In this document: positions 1-10,199 of the stretch, in pieces
Layout of the letters: each line of letters opens with the position of its first letter
Numbering within the stretch: the stretch's first letter is position 1
Assembly: GCA_949987705.1 (NCBI GenBank)
Contig: OX465282.1
Coordinates: 83,936,070-84,000,069, forward strand
DNA length: 64,000 bases
Source: Thereva unica
Taxonomy: Eukaryota; Arthropoda; Insecta; Diptera; Therevidae
Direction: 5' to 3'
Position numbers and translations under genes: made by a program
Notes under the pieces: model-generated
The model's database searches: none
Seen by the model: only the letters and a program-made list of their open reading frames with translations
Told to the model about the DNA's origin: nothing

Positions 1-672
1 CACGGTCGTTCGCCTTTTCCACTTTCCCACCTACATAACTTTCCTTCTTTCTTCTTTCCTCTTTACATTCCTGATTCCTTCTGTCATAGCCTTCCTTAGC
101 CCTTCCCCGCTTCACCAAAGCGCATGTCATCGGTTGGTTGATTCAACTCGTTTCAGGAGGCATAACACTCCAGCGAGTTGTTTCTCGATGCCCCGATGAC
201 AAAGTCGCCAGTAATGGTTGGGAGTAGGTGGACTGCAAAATATCGCTGGTAGGTTGTGACAGTTCCTTTCTTCCCCGACTAGAGCTGCTGTTCGACATTG
301 CACTCTATATGAAGAAAATAGATTGTCGACACAGTATAAAGGGCGTTTCCTGTGACTCTAGTCTTTCACATAAAAAAAAAAGAAGCTAATTGTACCAATC
401 GCAAATTCTGAATATAAGCAAATTGAAGAAAATTTAGAATATACATATAGTAATAATAAATAATAAAACTTTCACTTTCGAAAATAACTTAAGTCTACAG
501 GAATTAAAGCCAAGCAAAAATTGCGTTATTAGGAAGAAATGTAATATAATTAATAATAAAATAGAAGAAATCATTGAATTAAGAAATGATCTTATAATAA
601 TAAACAATATCAACCAACAATATTTAAAAATCACTTGTGACGAGAGGAAATTATCTTTAACTGGAAATTTTA
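1..672. other. Unassigned intergenic DNA
   Basis: The first 360 bases have near-balanced base composition and contain a TATA-like CAGTATAAAGG at 334-344, after which the sequence turns AT-rich. This could be the end of an LTR or other transposon, or an unrelated promoter. I cannot identify a gene or an element. Confidence 0.3.
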
Positions 673-990
673 GGGGTACTCATGATTTGTGTTATTTGTG
701 TTATTCGTGTTATTTGTGTTAAATCGAGAAAAAAGTTTAACAAATCGAGAAACTTTCCTTAGTAAATGACATTTGTTTCGATTTTAACAAATAACATCTG
801 AAAAGGCGTGTTAATTTAACAACTCGATATCGAGATCGAAATAATCATATGGCAGAGTGGCAGATGTGAAATTCGATTATTCGAAATAACACTTTAACAT
901 GGAAATTGAAAGGGGTCGCTCACGATCTCGTCTATTTCGAAGATAACATTTTACGATTTCTCGACGTTTAACACAGATCATGAACACCCC
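673..990. mobile_element. Diverged palindromic MITE with TGTGTTAT repeats
   Basis: The left end GGGGTACTCATGATTTGTGT and the reverse complement of the right end (GGGGTGTTCATGATCTGTGT) match at 17 of 20 positions. The left end is followed by four TGTGTTAT/CGTGTTAT units (about 690-721). The interior has CGAGA and TCTCG motifs in both orientations. There is no coding capacity and no certain target duplication. Confidence 0.6.
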
Positions 991-1570
991 TTTTGTCATA
1001 AATTTCACAAATTGTACAATTAAGTTAGGAAACAGAGAATTTAGCAATAAAGTAGTCAAGTTCACAGAAAGATTTACCATACCACAATATGAAAATATAA
1101 CTTCCATTGATCCATTGATTTTCAAGAAATTTCACTGAATCACGAGAAAAATATAAAAGAAATAAAAAAATTAATACTGCATAAAATTGTAAATTATAGT
1201 TTAGGCTCTACTAATATTATATTTCTGGTAATAATTCTAGCTGTTGTATTTTATAAAAAATTAAAAGTAAAGATAATCCAGGAGAATTATCAAACAAGGG
1301 ATGGAGGATATCCATTGGGCGGATATCAAATGATATCCACCAAAATATAACTATCAGGCCGGAAATCACGGAATTCCTAAAAAATATGGAAAACATGAAA
1401 AACCAGACCGTGGAAACGGCCTGATAATCAAAAAACATTAAATAATATTTTCCCAGAAATATGGAAGAGTCAAATTTCAATAAATTCAGACAAAACAGGA
1501 AACGCTTATAAAAAAGCTTTTCCCGTCAAAATTACGATTTTCCATATTTCTGAAAAACAGGAAATGCTTA

Positions 1571-2215
1571 CCCGGGGTCTACACGTGCGTTTTTTATTGC
1601 ATACGTTTTGCATGTAGCCAATCAAAACATCCGATTGCTGCGATTAAAAAACGCATGAGAGCAAACTCATACGAGAACTCATAAGATAAAACGTATGCGA
1701 TAATTTTGACATTTGCTCTTAGAAATGGCTGATTTAAAATGGAACCAAAAAAGTGTAATAAAACTAATTAATTTATATAGGCAAAACGAATGCCTCTGGA
1801 ATGCTGGAAATAAAATATTTAAACACACGCATATAAAAAATAATGCGTGGATAAATATTTCTAAAGAATTTAATGCAAACATAGATGTCATTAAAAAAAA
1901 TTGGAAATTTGTACGGAATTCGTATGTGGCGGAAAAAAGAAAAATTGATGGAAGCAAGAAATCTGGAGCTGGGAGTGATGAAACTTATCATTCCAACTTT
2001 TTTTATTTTGATGAATTGAAGTTTTTAGATTGCACTATAGTCTCTCGCAGAAGTAGGAGTAAAGCATTTCCTTTTTTTCGATTTCACGTATGGCATTGAC
2101 GGCCAGAATCGCCACACATTGTGAACTTATGCGTTTATTTTTCCCAGCAACCAGAAAAAAACGCATGCATATGAAATATCTTATGCGATTAAAAAACGGT
2201 CGTATAGACGTGGGG
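1571..2215. mobile_element. PIF/Harbinger-like element carrying only a MADF gene
   Basis: The left end CCCGGGGTCTACACGTGCGT and the reverse complement of the right end (CCCCACGTCTATACGACCGT) are imperfect inverted repeats. They continue into TTTTTTATTGCATACG against TTTTTTAATCGCATAAG. TTA flanks both sides (1568-1570 and 2216-2218). Subterminal GCGATTAAAAAACG occurs at both ends (1641 and 2185). The 645-base element has room for one gene, the MADF protein, and no transposase. Confidence 0.8.
1725..2099 (+). CDS. MADF-domain (Myb/SANT-like) DNA-binding protein encoded by the PIF/Harbinger-like element
   Basis: A 124-residue protein starting at ATG 1725 (MADLKWNQKSVIKLINLYRQ). The MADF pattern covers residues of about 5-95: the LI-LY start, ECLWN, AWINISKEF, a WKFVRNSY block (the K-W-x-x-L-R-x-x-Y helix), SGAGSDETYHS, and the FFYFDELKFL end. 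PIF/Harbinger transposons carry such a Myb/MADF protein beside the transposase, where it helps bind the ends and import the transposase. The C-terminal 25 residues (SRRSRSKAFPFFRFHVWH) look like unselected sequence before the stop. The frame is intact, so the copy may be young, but expression is unknown. Confidence 0.75.
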   Translation: MADLKWNQKSVIKLINLYRQNECLWNAGNKIFKHTHIKNNAWINISKEFNANIDVIKKNWKFVRNSYVAEKRKIDGSKKSGAGSDETYHSNFFYFDELKFLDCTIVSRRSRSKAFPFFRFHVWH

Positions 2216-2277
2216 TTAGGTTAGCATTTAAGAAAATCCAATTTACCCGAATATGGAAATTGTTTAGTTAGTCTTAA

Positions 2278-2492
2278 GCCGCGTCTCCACCAACCGAACA
2301 TGTTTGCCGAACAGTGTTCGACAGACATTTGTGATGTCCGCCGAACATTGTTCGGTGTTGTAGCGAACATTGATTTGTAAGCTATTGAAAATGTTCATCG
2401 AACATGTTTGGAAACCAAATGTGGAATGTTTGTCCGTTTTTATGTTCGCGAACACTGTTCGACAAACATGTTCGGTTGGTGGAGACGCGGCT
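2278..2492. mobile_element. Long-palindrome MITE flanked by TTAA
   Basis: The left arm GCCGCGTCTCCACCAACCGA continues ACATGTTTGCCGAACAGTGTTCG. The right end is its reverse complement with one mismatch over about 43 bases. TTAA lies on both sides (2274-2277 and 2493-2496). The interior holds further copies of CGAACA and TGTTCG in both directions (for example CGAACATTGTTCG). There is no gene. TTAA would fit piggyBac-like insertion, but one extra base at the right end leaves the exact boundary open. Confidence 0.8.
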
Positions 2493-2649
2493 TTAAGATT
2501 CAACTAAAACTGTAAAGACCCTCTGAGTGGTCATATTATTAAATTAAATTAAAATAAAGAAATACTCTAAAGAGTATATTCAAATAAAGTTTTTGTGTTT
2601 TTATTTTTTTATCCAAAGATAATTAAAAAGGAAATAAACGCGAAAACAT

Positions 2650-2880
2650 ATCTCGCGTTCCTTGCAAACTCCACTCAAGGGCCTGTTTGGCTAAAATCTC
2701 GTTTGCACCTCGCAAGGAGTTGCCATTCCAATTCCATTTCCTTTTCATTATTTCGACACCTATCCTTTCTTGGCCGGCACGGCGCCATATTTCTTGCTTC
2801 ATTTGTAGTTCTATCTTGTCAGCGGATTTTTGATGAAAACCCGAAGGCGCCTTGTGACGAATAAGGCAACTTCTATGTTT
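2650..2880 (-). pseudogene. LINE 3'-end fragment, same family as the LINE at 10820-13573
   Basis: The minus frame reads KRKWNWNGNSLRGANEILAK and QALEWSLQGTR, closely matching RRKWNWIGHTLQSENENLAK and QALDWNPQGSR of the LINE in the titin intron. Upstream KIELQMKQEIWRRAGQERIG matches the preceding ISNEELWRHAG region. It is a short 3'-terminal copy. Confidence 0.7.
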
Positions 2881-3115
2881 CGCAAACATTCAAAAGAATT
2901 GCCTTAACATTGAAGTTGTAAGTTTTGTAAGTTGTGAAGTCTAAGACAAAAAGTTGTGGAACTTGGTTCAATTTTCAACGGCGAATCGTATCTTACCAAA
3001 AGTGGAATCTTTTCTGACGAGAACTTGCCCCACCAATTGTATTATATTTCGTCTAGACTCTTAATAATGCTCATACTTCGTCTATTGCATATTTTAACTC
3101 ACATTCTCATGTCCT

Positions 3116-3510
3116 GCTTCACGGTACCAAAGTTTCCCTCGACTTGGACCATTTGGACTGACTCCTACTTTCGGCCTATCAGTATTCTTCCATTTCTGGC
3201 AAAGCTCCCTGAAAAGCTGATGGCTACTCCCATAAAGGGGTACTGTGAGGGTCTCAAACTTATACATACTAATATGGCAATCTGGCTTTCGTAAATATAA
3301 CAGCCTCCTTCTGCGCAGACTGGCCTCACAAGCACATTTTGTTCTCTCTGTTCTTAAACTTTTGCAAAGTTTCTTATCTAACCGCTCTCAAAAGGTTAAA
3401 CTAGGTGGATAAAGTTCCTTAAGTGCCCTACTGCACACTGGGGTCCCCTAAGGCTCCATTTACTAACGGTATTTTAAGATTCATATATATTTTGACGATG
3501 TGCAGCTTTA
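3116..3510 (+). pseudogene. Jockey-like reverse transcriptase remnant
   Basis: The plus frame reads FTVPKFPSTWTIWTDSYFRP, then ISILPFLAKLPEKLMATPIK and GYCEGLKL. This is the Jockey FP-W-x-x-YRPISLLP-SKxxEK block. After a frameshift it continues QSGFRKYNSLLLRRLASQAH (QSGFR motif), FLSNRSQKVKLGG (YLSNRTQKV motif) and a broken G.P.G...-FIYILTM segment (GVPQGS...IYIND). Order and spacing fit one old, frameshifted insertion. Confidence 0.7.
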
Positions 3511-3582
3511 ATTTCCTGCGCGAAGAGATGAAATACATATCCTAAGACTTTACTCGCTACTCTCTGGTGTGCGGGCCTCTTA

Positions 3583-3807
3583 GGCTGTGTGCGAAACCGG
3601 CTAATTCCTTGCTAAATTTCCAAATTTTTTGGAAGCTTCCCAGTCTAATTCCAGTACTGTGCGAAACCACAGTTCCAGTACTGTGCAACTCCTACACAAA
3701 TATTTCAAATATTAAGCAAGAGAAGAAGAAGAATTAGCAAGGTCGAAAATTTACTAAATGAAAACGTACTAGAATTAGCAAGGAATTACCCGGTTTCGCA
3801 CACAGCC
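3583..3807. mobile_element. MITE with 33-bp inverted ends and TTA duplication
   Basis: The left end GGCTGTGTGCGAAACCGGCT and the reverse complement of the right end (GGCTGTGTGCGAAACCGGGT) match over about 33 bases with one mismatch. TTA flanks both sides (3580-3582 and 3808-3810). It is 225 bases without coding capacity; the internal text AATTCCAGTACTGTGCGAAACCA repeats the terminal motif. PIF/Harbinger-type by target site. Confidence 0.85.
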
Positions 3808-4248
3808 TTAGATAGTAAACTAGGTGTGTGTCATAAGAGTTTCTAGTGTACTAGCTGCGAGTTTCTTGGTTTCATTGACTACAAAATGACGGAATTAGTT
3901 CGTGCTAGCTTGTTGGCTACTGAGCGAGTGGAAAGTTGTGAGTGTCATCGTCATTATTATTGTACTAGTTGACTAGCCGGCTTCTGAATTTACCGGCTAG
4001 TAGTTTGTAAACTTGGTCAATGTAATCGGGCATTTAGTGAGTATCGTGAATATCGGCTTCTGAGACTGTTTCACGATATCTCTCCACGAACACAAACCTG
4101 CATACTTCAATCAGTTTGTGCAGCTTTCGTTATTTCTCAGAAATGATAATTAAATAATTCCGCGTTTCCGCACGTTAACGTCCATCGTTCTTTCTTTGTC
4201 TTTGAAGTACAACTTTGGATCTCGCTCTCTAAATTATATTATATTATA

Positions 4249-4580
4249 TGAGGCAAATTACACGGCTTAACATTTCTTCCATCATCACTTCCAATGATTC
4301 CAATAAACCGGTTTTATAGGCAAGGGGTCGCGGGGAAGTTTGTTACTTGTGCATCCCAAAAAATTCTCGACTGCACAGAGCAACACACTAACACAATCAT
4401 AATTTCATTCTCGGGCTTACGAAAATGACTTAGCTTAACTTGACAGTTTGTACACAGCTACATAGACAATAGAATTGTTACACGAAAAAATGCAGAACAG
4501 TCAGTTTATCGTGTAATTCGTATAACACGCACAAACCGGTTTGTTAAGGCAGAAAGTGTTATGCCGTGTAATTTGCCTCA
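4249..4580. mobile_element. Terminal-inverted-repeat element downstream of sls
   Basis: The ends TGAGGCAAATTACACGGC (4249) and GCCGTGTAATTTGCCTCA (ending 4580) are perfect reverse complements. The match continues with one or two mismatches (TTAACATTTCTT against ATAACACTTTCT). It is 332 bases, non-coding, and contains two AAACCGGTTT palindromes. No clear target duplication is visible. Confidence 0.75.
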
Positions 4581-4765
4581 ATTAGAATCACCCTGGCACG
4601 CGGAGTCATAATGCATTTGGCCCGCGATACCATTTGGGTTGGCCACCCCTGGTTTAGACATTGTAATAACGAGCTGACATGGCTAAATTGAGGAAATTTC
4701 ATGAACTTTTATTAACCATTTTTTCACAACAATGAAAACACAAATTATTAAAATTGATATATGAA

Positions 4766-5176
4766 TTTATTTGACACGCGATGTTATTTATGTATATTAT
4801 AGTTTTTAAGTAATTTCAACTATGCAATATTGACAAAACGAAGATCTATAATATTTGCTCGCACCTATATTAATGTCTCCCTGTAAATTATCTTCGCTTT
4901 AAAAATATTGCATATTGATTACAAATATACAGTAATACAAATTAAAAAAAAATTATTTCTTTTTTCTTTATCACAGATTAAAAAAAGTGAAAATTCATTA
5001 TACAAATGTTTTAATATTCGCTCGCACAAAGAATTCTTTTTGTTATTAATTATTATTATGTGTATTATTATTATGCAAATAAATTAAAAGAGAGAATAAA
5101 TTATATATTAATAAATAAATACAACTGTTTTTTTAAACTTATACTAATAACCTATCAGATAGCTACCATTATTTGA
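4766..5176 (-). other. sls: sls 3' UTR and candidate poly(A) signal
   Basis: AT-rich sequence follows the stop codon. On the minus strand AATAAA occurs at 4771-4766, about 405 bases after the stop, with another near 4705-4700. The exact cleavage site cannot be read from the sequence. Confidence 0.5.
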
Positions 5177-5367
5177 TTACTTTTTTGATAGCCTTCTGTT
5201 GGTACGAACAAATACACGGAAAAAGTATTCATCCTTTCGCAACAACTTTGCTCTAGCATATGAGGAAATATCTGCATCCATATTATGTTCCCTAAGCCAT
5301 GATGATGTGTTTTCAGTACTCCATCCAGTTGGCTCGGTTCGTGGTTCATCTGGCAAGTCTTCGAGGC
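5177..5367 (-). CDS. sls: sls terminal coding exon with stop codon (window exon 23)
   Basis: The last exon adds 62 residues and TAA (5179-5177): GLEDLPDEPRTEPTGWSTEN, TSSWLREHNMDADISSYARA, KLLRKDEYFFRVFVRTNRRL, SKK. There is no Ig or kinase domain. The YFFRVFVRTNR end recalls the F-G strands of an FN3 domain that is otherwise missing. The acceptor is ATATTTAG at 5369-5368. Insect titin, unlike projectin, ends without a kinase, and this gene follows that rule. Confidence 0.9.
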
Positions 5368-5429
5368 CTAAATATAAAATATAATTTAATAACGAACAAT
5401 ACTCGTATGCAATAAAAAAATTAATTTAC

Positions 5430-5732
5430 CAGCTGCTGAAACCTTATATGGTTCATCTGATTCCAGGGGTTCACTAAGGCCAATTTCATTTCTAGCATAA
5501 ATTCTTATTGAATACTCATGACCATCTTGTAAGTCTCTTATTTGATATGTTTGTACATTCGGCGGTACTTTGCCAACTTCAATCCACATCGTTTTCCTTA
5601 AGTCACGAATGGCAATATTATAGCCGACCAATGGCGCACCTCCATCGGATTCGGGAATACCCCATTCGAAAACACTTGCATTTGCTGCTATTGTTCTAAT
5701 TTCGAGCGGTGCAGTTGGTGGCGATGGGACAG
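5430..5732 (-). CDS. sls: sls exon encoding FN3 domain 5 (window exon 22)
   Basis: A symmetric 101-codon exon with the last FN3 domain: TVPSPPTAPLEIRTIAANAS, GIPESDGGAPLVGYNIAIRD, and YSIRIYARNEIGLSEPLESD. The usual core Trp is seen as FEWGIP. The acceptor is TTTTTAG at 5734-5733 and the donor is GCTG|GTAAAT at 5429. Confidence 0.93.
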
Positions 5733-5795
5733 CTAAAAAATAATTCGATATTTTTCAATTTACTTTATTTTTGGTTTATGATTTGCATGACTTAC

Positions 5796-5990
5796 TTGCG
5801 TGCGTCTTAAGCACAATCGTATTTGTAGCCGCTGGTGTACTTAATCCAACAGAATTTTCAGCAAATACCCGGAAAGTATAAGCGCATTTCTCTTTCAAAT
5901 TATCAATTTTATAATGCAAACAGTGAGCATCTAATGTAACTACTTTCGTCCATTTGGTTGACGTTGATGACCGTTTCTCAATAATGTAGC
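5796..5990 (-). CDS. sls: sls exon, second half of FN3 domain 4 (window exon 21)
   Basis: A symmetric 65-codon exon: GYIIEKRSSTSTKWTKVVTL, then LHYKIDNLKEKCAYTFRVFA and ENSVGLSTPA. These are the FN3 C'-G strands with the conserved L-Y-F-R-A-N-G-S pattern. The acceptor is TTTCTAG at 5992-5991 and the donor is GCAA|GTAAGT at 5795. Confidence 0.92.
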
Positions 5991-6501
5991 CTAGAAAAAT
6001 TTAATAAGTCTATTAATGTTTGCCCAAAAAAAAAGTTCGTCGCCCTTTTCCAGGGGTTTTGTTTTATGTGATGGACTGATGGACTAGATCCTCCGCTCAC
6101 TAGGGAACTGGATACACTGGTGAGAAGAGCACGTGACTGATAGGGCGCCAATGTAGACAATATAGTGTGGGCTATTGCGAATAGAGGAACTGAAGGACTT
6201 CCGTCGATGCTAGACGAGGGAAGTCATATATATAATACATATCGTTTTACAATAGCCGTATGTTGAGAAGGTTGTCTATCTGGGAGATGACGGATTGGGC
6301 AACAATGTAAGATTATAGAGCTATTCCATTTGAGGTAGATTTGCATCCCTGGACAATGCAGAAGGAACTTATACCATGAGAGCTTCTTGCCACATCACCA
6401 GCAGAGGCAAAATCTAAGTTGAGTGTTCTACAGACCGCTAGCGATAGAAAACGCGTTCTTATGCTAGTAAAGGACTACGTTTCAACGCCCTGGTGCTGTA
6501 A

Positions 6502-6750
6502 AGGGACCCATATACGGTCGAACAATTGCTCAACGAAGCCCGTGGTGCAAACATTTTCCCCGTGTATAGGGCGGTTTGATAAGTTGCGCCACTGTTTGAT
6601 GAAAATCAAACTCGTTTGAAAATTTTTGTGCAACGGGTGTAGCATAAACGGAACTGAAGATTGTACAACTCGTTGCATAGTGTATGAGCAATCACATATT
6701 TTTTGGTAAACACAAATATGCGCAAATTGTTCGCTCGTGTATGGGCCCCT
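6502..6750. mobile_element. MITE with TAA target duplication in the FN3-4 intron
   Basis: The left end AGGGACCCATATACGGTCGA and the reverse complement of the right end (AGGGGCCCATACACGAGCGA) match at 16 of 20 positions, and the match continues into ACAATT. TAA flanks both ends (6499-6501 and 6751-6753). It is 249 bases long and non-coding. The 3-bp TWA duplication suggests PIF/Harbinger. Confidence 0.7.
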
Positions 6751-6894
6751 TAAAGGGCGGGAGAAATTGAAGAAAGAACTAAAGCTAGAAGGCCTTTCAC
6801 CGGGAGCCAAGATCAGACTGATAGGATCGTGTCCATAGAGGGAGTGAAGCATGTGATAGACACCTTTCTCCCTTCAAGCAGACTTCGACGGTTT

Positions 6895-7020
6895 CGAGGA
6901 AGGGAAACAAGGTAGAGGATGTCCACAAGGTAGTGATCAATCACCTCTTTTGTGGAACATCGCTTTGAACTTTTTGTTTAGAAGACAAGAGGAACTGGGT
7001 GATCACACTGTTCGGTTGCC
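6895..7020 (+). pseudogene. R1-like LINE reverse transcriptase remnant in the FN3-4 intron
   Basis: The plus frame near 6910 reads GRGCPQGSDQSPLLWNIALN, the G-CPQGGVLSPLLWN motif of R1/I-type reverse transcriptases with the GVL degraded. Flanking text (FEEGKQ upstream and broken fragments to about 8280) suggests a larger, heavily decayed insertion. I could not follow the ORF further. Confidence 0.6.
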
Positions 7021-8459
7021 AACCACGTGGCGACTATTTTGTTTTTCGTGCCAGAAGCGAGTTATGGAAATATCAACGACGCCCAGAAGGTTCTTTGGAG
7101 ATCCAGAAACCTCTGCACGCATCACTGGAGTAAGTATAGATTTAATTAAAAGATTCGGAGTAATCTTAGAACTGTTTTCCAGCGGTCACAACATAGATCA
7201 GGTCCAAATGTAACGAAACCACTACAATTTACTGACTGTTGAAAAATCCTTTAATTTTTTTTCTTAAAATCGTCTTTTAATTAAAAGGATGCCAAAAAAT
7301 GCTTTAAATAATTTTGCCTGAGTTTTGGGCCCAAATACTCCTATGTGCGGCGGCAGGATTGGCGTCTCGCAAGAAACGGGTTATTGTATGACATTCAACG
7401 GAAATCTAATTTGGTGGAAGATGCTGGATCACATTAAAGGGTCGGGTAGCTGATGCCTATGGAAGGGATTCTAAAAATAAATGGTACCTAGAGGTACCAC
7501 CCGAAGGGAGATTAGTATATGTTTGCGCGTGTGAGCCTGTATGTATGCATATATACCTGTATATGTATGTGTATATGCATATATGGATCGGACATAGCTA
7601 TAACCTTCTATAATTACAATCTATAATATGGAAGGTTATGACATAGCCTGCTGCATAAGACTATGGTACTGGAATGTACCAACTTGCGATGTTGGCTCTA
7701 CTTGACTCGCTTGCATGTTTAAATGTGGGTATGGTGCAAGGAAAGAATATTCCGATAATACTGGACAATCAAGCTATGATTAGGCATTGGGGTGTGTCCA
7801 AAAACTAAACAGGTGTGCGAAGCAAAACAGTGTGACCCAAGTCTGACACAGAAGTGTCGATGGGAATGAAAAGTTTGACAGCCAGGCTAAACAGGGGTTG
7901 TTTTGGAGTTTAGGGATCCGAAACCATATTCTGTAATTGTAGGGACCTCTTCGATAAATGAGTCGACAATGAACACCAGAAACAAGGAATAGGCGGGATA
8001 CTGTGAGCACCATTGCCGGCAGGTTAAGTTTGTGACTGTACTGCCTAGTGCCGCAGCAAAAAGATATATACTGCTTATATCGCTTGGATCAATCATATGA
8101 ATTTTTGGCACCAACAGGACAAAGATATTTTAGGTATCAGCTTAAAATATTGAAAATTCTTGCAGATGATACCTGTCGATCGTGGCTGAAGGATTCCGGG
8201 ATAGCCATGCGCAGTGTGCATCTACTATCTCTGGACTCCATTGGTTCGGGGATTTACCAAGTACTAGTGTAAGCCTCATCTACATTTTTAATTACAATCT
8301 CGTTAAAAACAAAAACGTCAGTCAATGACTCCAAAAAGGAAATCGTGACCACTTCTATTTATCTAAACTCTTATCACTTCATTTTATACGAAGTAGGGGC
8401 ATTTCATCACAACAACAAATATGATTTCGTATTATAATAAAGCTTAAAATAAAAATTAC

Positions 8460-8564
8460 CTGAAATTTCTGCACCACCATTGCTAGCTGGAACTTCCCAG
8501 TCTAAAGTAACACTCTTGCTGCCAACATCCGGTGCCCGGAGATTTTGTGGAGCAGATGGCGGTG
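8460..8564 (-). CDS. sls: sls exon, first half of FN3 domain 4 (window exon 20)
   Basis: A 35-codon symmetric exon: S-PPSAPQNLRAPDVGSKSVTL, then DWEVPASNGGAEIS. These are the FN3 Pro-rich start, conserved Trp and N-G-G turn. The acceptor is CATTTAG at 8566-8565 and the donor is TCAG|GTAATT at 8459. A 2.5-kb TE-filled intron separates it from the second half of the domain. Confidence 0.92.
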
Positions 8565-8632
8565 CTAAATGACAAAAGGACACAAAAATATTGGTTTAAA
8601 TATTGTCACGATAAAATCAGTTATTTACTCAC

Positions 8633-8653
8633 AAACGTTATCTCCAGCTCTTA
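8633..8653 (-). CDS. sls: sls 21-bp microexon between FN3-3 and FN3-4 (window exon 19)
   Basis: Seven codons: with split codons at both ends it inserts I-RAGDNV-S. The acceptor is CTTCCTTAG at 8655-8654 and the donor is GTTT|GTGAGT at 8632. The phase is 1-1. Skipping it would join A|CA and keep the frame, so it could be a cassette. The GTGAGT donor and the perfect frame support it, but an exon this short needs transcript evidence. Confidence 0.6.
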
Positions 8654-8755
8654 CTAAGGAAGCATAAGCAATAAAAGGTTATTAGCGTTATTAAGCGATA
8701 GCAAAGAAGAAAGATTTTTTGTTTGGTAAAAGTGCAAAAGAAAAATCAAACTTAC

Positions 8756-9061
8756 TTATACGGCGTCCAGCAATAACCTTGTCATCAGGCTCGAACGGAT
8801 CACTTGTTCCAACTTCATTTCTAGCATATATCCTGAATATATAACTAGTATCTTTAACCAGCTTTGTTATTTTTAATTCTGTAACCGCTCCAGCCGTTGT
8901 ACCGAAGACGTTAAATGTTGTTTTATTATGTTCTGTCATTTCAACTATATATTCGATGATCTTAGATCCACCATCATTTTGAGAAGGTAACCATGAAAGT
9001 ACAAAGGAACTTTCTGTCATTCCTGTAACTTCAATTGGTCCTCTTGGAGGTGATGGTTTTT
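8756..9061 (-). CDS. sls: sls exon encoding FN3 domain 3 (window exon 18)
   Basis: A symmetric 102-codon exon with one full FN3 domain: EKPSPPRGPIEVTGMTESSF, SWLPSQNDGGSKIIEYIVEM, and YIFRIYARNEVGTSDPFEPD with the conserved Y-F-R-A-N-G-S pattern. The acceptor is ACTTATAG at 9063-9062 and the donor is ATAA|GTAAGT at 8755. Confidence 0.93.
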
Positions 9062-9123
9062 CTATAAGTAATTATTAATAAAAGTAAATATATGAAATAA
9101 GTGACAATTGTTTTTAAATTTAC

Positions 9124-10139
9124 CGAATTTCTGTCTAAGAGTAACTGGTTCACTCTCCGTAGGTTCAGAAGTACCAATTGGATTTGATGCCATAATGCGG
9201 AATAGATATTGTGTATTTTCGTTTAATTTTTGTACAGTATGCGACATGACATTGCGATCAAGATCAGCAACCTTAATCCATACTTGATTTTGTGGCTCGC
9301 ATTTTTCTAATGTATATGTGGTTATATCAAGTCCTCCATCATATTGTGGCGGCTCCCATTCGATTACAACTGAATCTTTCTTTTGTTCCTTAATATTTAT
9401 TGATTTTGGTCTACCAGGCTTATCAATTATCTTCAATGTTATCTCAACACATGTTGTTCCAGCTGAATTTGTTGCTTGTACTTTATATTTACCGGAATCC
9501 TCAATTTTTAAGTGCTTAATGGAAATTCTTGAAGTATAGTCTATTGTCTCAATCGTGCATCGTTTCGATGATTTGATTTCAGTCGTTTCTTTAAACCATA
9601 CTATCTTAGGCTGTGGATAACCCTTTACATCGGCAGTTACCTCGAATGTTGAATCAGTTTGAAGTTTTTGCGAAATGAATTTCTCATCAACATTAATTGT
9701 TGGTTTTTCTTGTAATATTAATTTACAAGATGTTTCAGCTGTTCCCAATTCGTTTTCAGCACGGCAGCTATATGTTGCTTCATTTTGTATTGTTGTTTTC
9801 TCAATTGTAAATTTCGCAACACGATTATCATATATCATTGTATTTGTAGCAAATATTTGACCATTCTTAAGCCATGATACTTCTGGAACTGGTGTACCAC
9901 CAATAACACATGATAATGTCACTTTACTACCTGGATGTGTTGTAATATCTTGCAAACCCTCCTGTATAATTGGCTTTTCTTTCTTAACTTTAGCAGCAAT
10001 TTTAATTGTTGGTGATGTTGGTGATGGCGGACTTGGACCAACTTTGTTAACAGCAATACTTCTGAATACATATTCAGAATCTGTGGTTAATTTTGTAACA
10101 GTGTATGTTGTATCCTTTATTTTTGTTATTTGTGTCCAT
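9124..10139 (-). CDS. sls: sls exon: FN3-1 end, two Ig domains, FN3-2 (window exon 17)
   Basis: A 1,016-bp exon. It finishes FN3-1 (WTQITKIKDTTYTVTKLTTD, YVFRSIAVNKVGPSPPS). An Ig domain follows (PIIQEGLQDITTHPGSKVTL, ATYSCRAENELG), then a second Ig domain (KPTINVDEKFISQKLQTDST, GKYKVQATNSAG, lacking the F-strand Cys). Last is FN3-2 (KPGRPKSINIKEQKKDSVVI, YLFRIMASNPIGTSEPTESE). The acceptor is TTTTAG at 10141-10140 and the donor is TTCG|GTAAAT at 9123. FN3 domains are absent from the kettin half, so this end is titin/projectin-like and may reach the A-band. Confidence 0.93.
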
Positions 10140-10199
10140 CTAAAAATATTAACATTGAGTTTAAAACACTCTTAACTATATATTTAGATCCTATCTTAC

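Larger units (their letters stand above)
5991..8459. other. 2.5-kb intron splitting FN3 domain 4
   Basis: Besides the MITE and reverse transcriptase fragment, the intron has a GTATATG/CATATA microsatellite-like stretch at 7516-7585 and broken ORFs that look like transposon debris. I see no titin exon in it. Confidence 0.55.

Noticed and set aside
334..344. TATA-box-like sequence CAGTATAAAGG
   Set aside because: No gene start follows and the surroundings look like transposon debris; a single TATA match is too weak to call a promoter.
1454..1555. Inverted CAGAAATATGGAA pair near 1454 and 1541
   Set aside because: Arms of only about 13 bases in AT-rich DNA, with no target duplication and no clear element between them.
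6475..6852. 125-codon minus-strand open frame
   Set aside because: It overlaps the MITE at 6502-6750 and transposon debris, and shows no family resemblance; splice structure excludes it from the titin gene.
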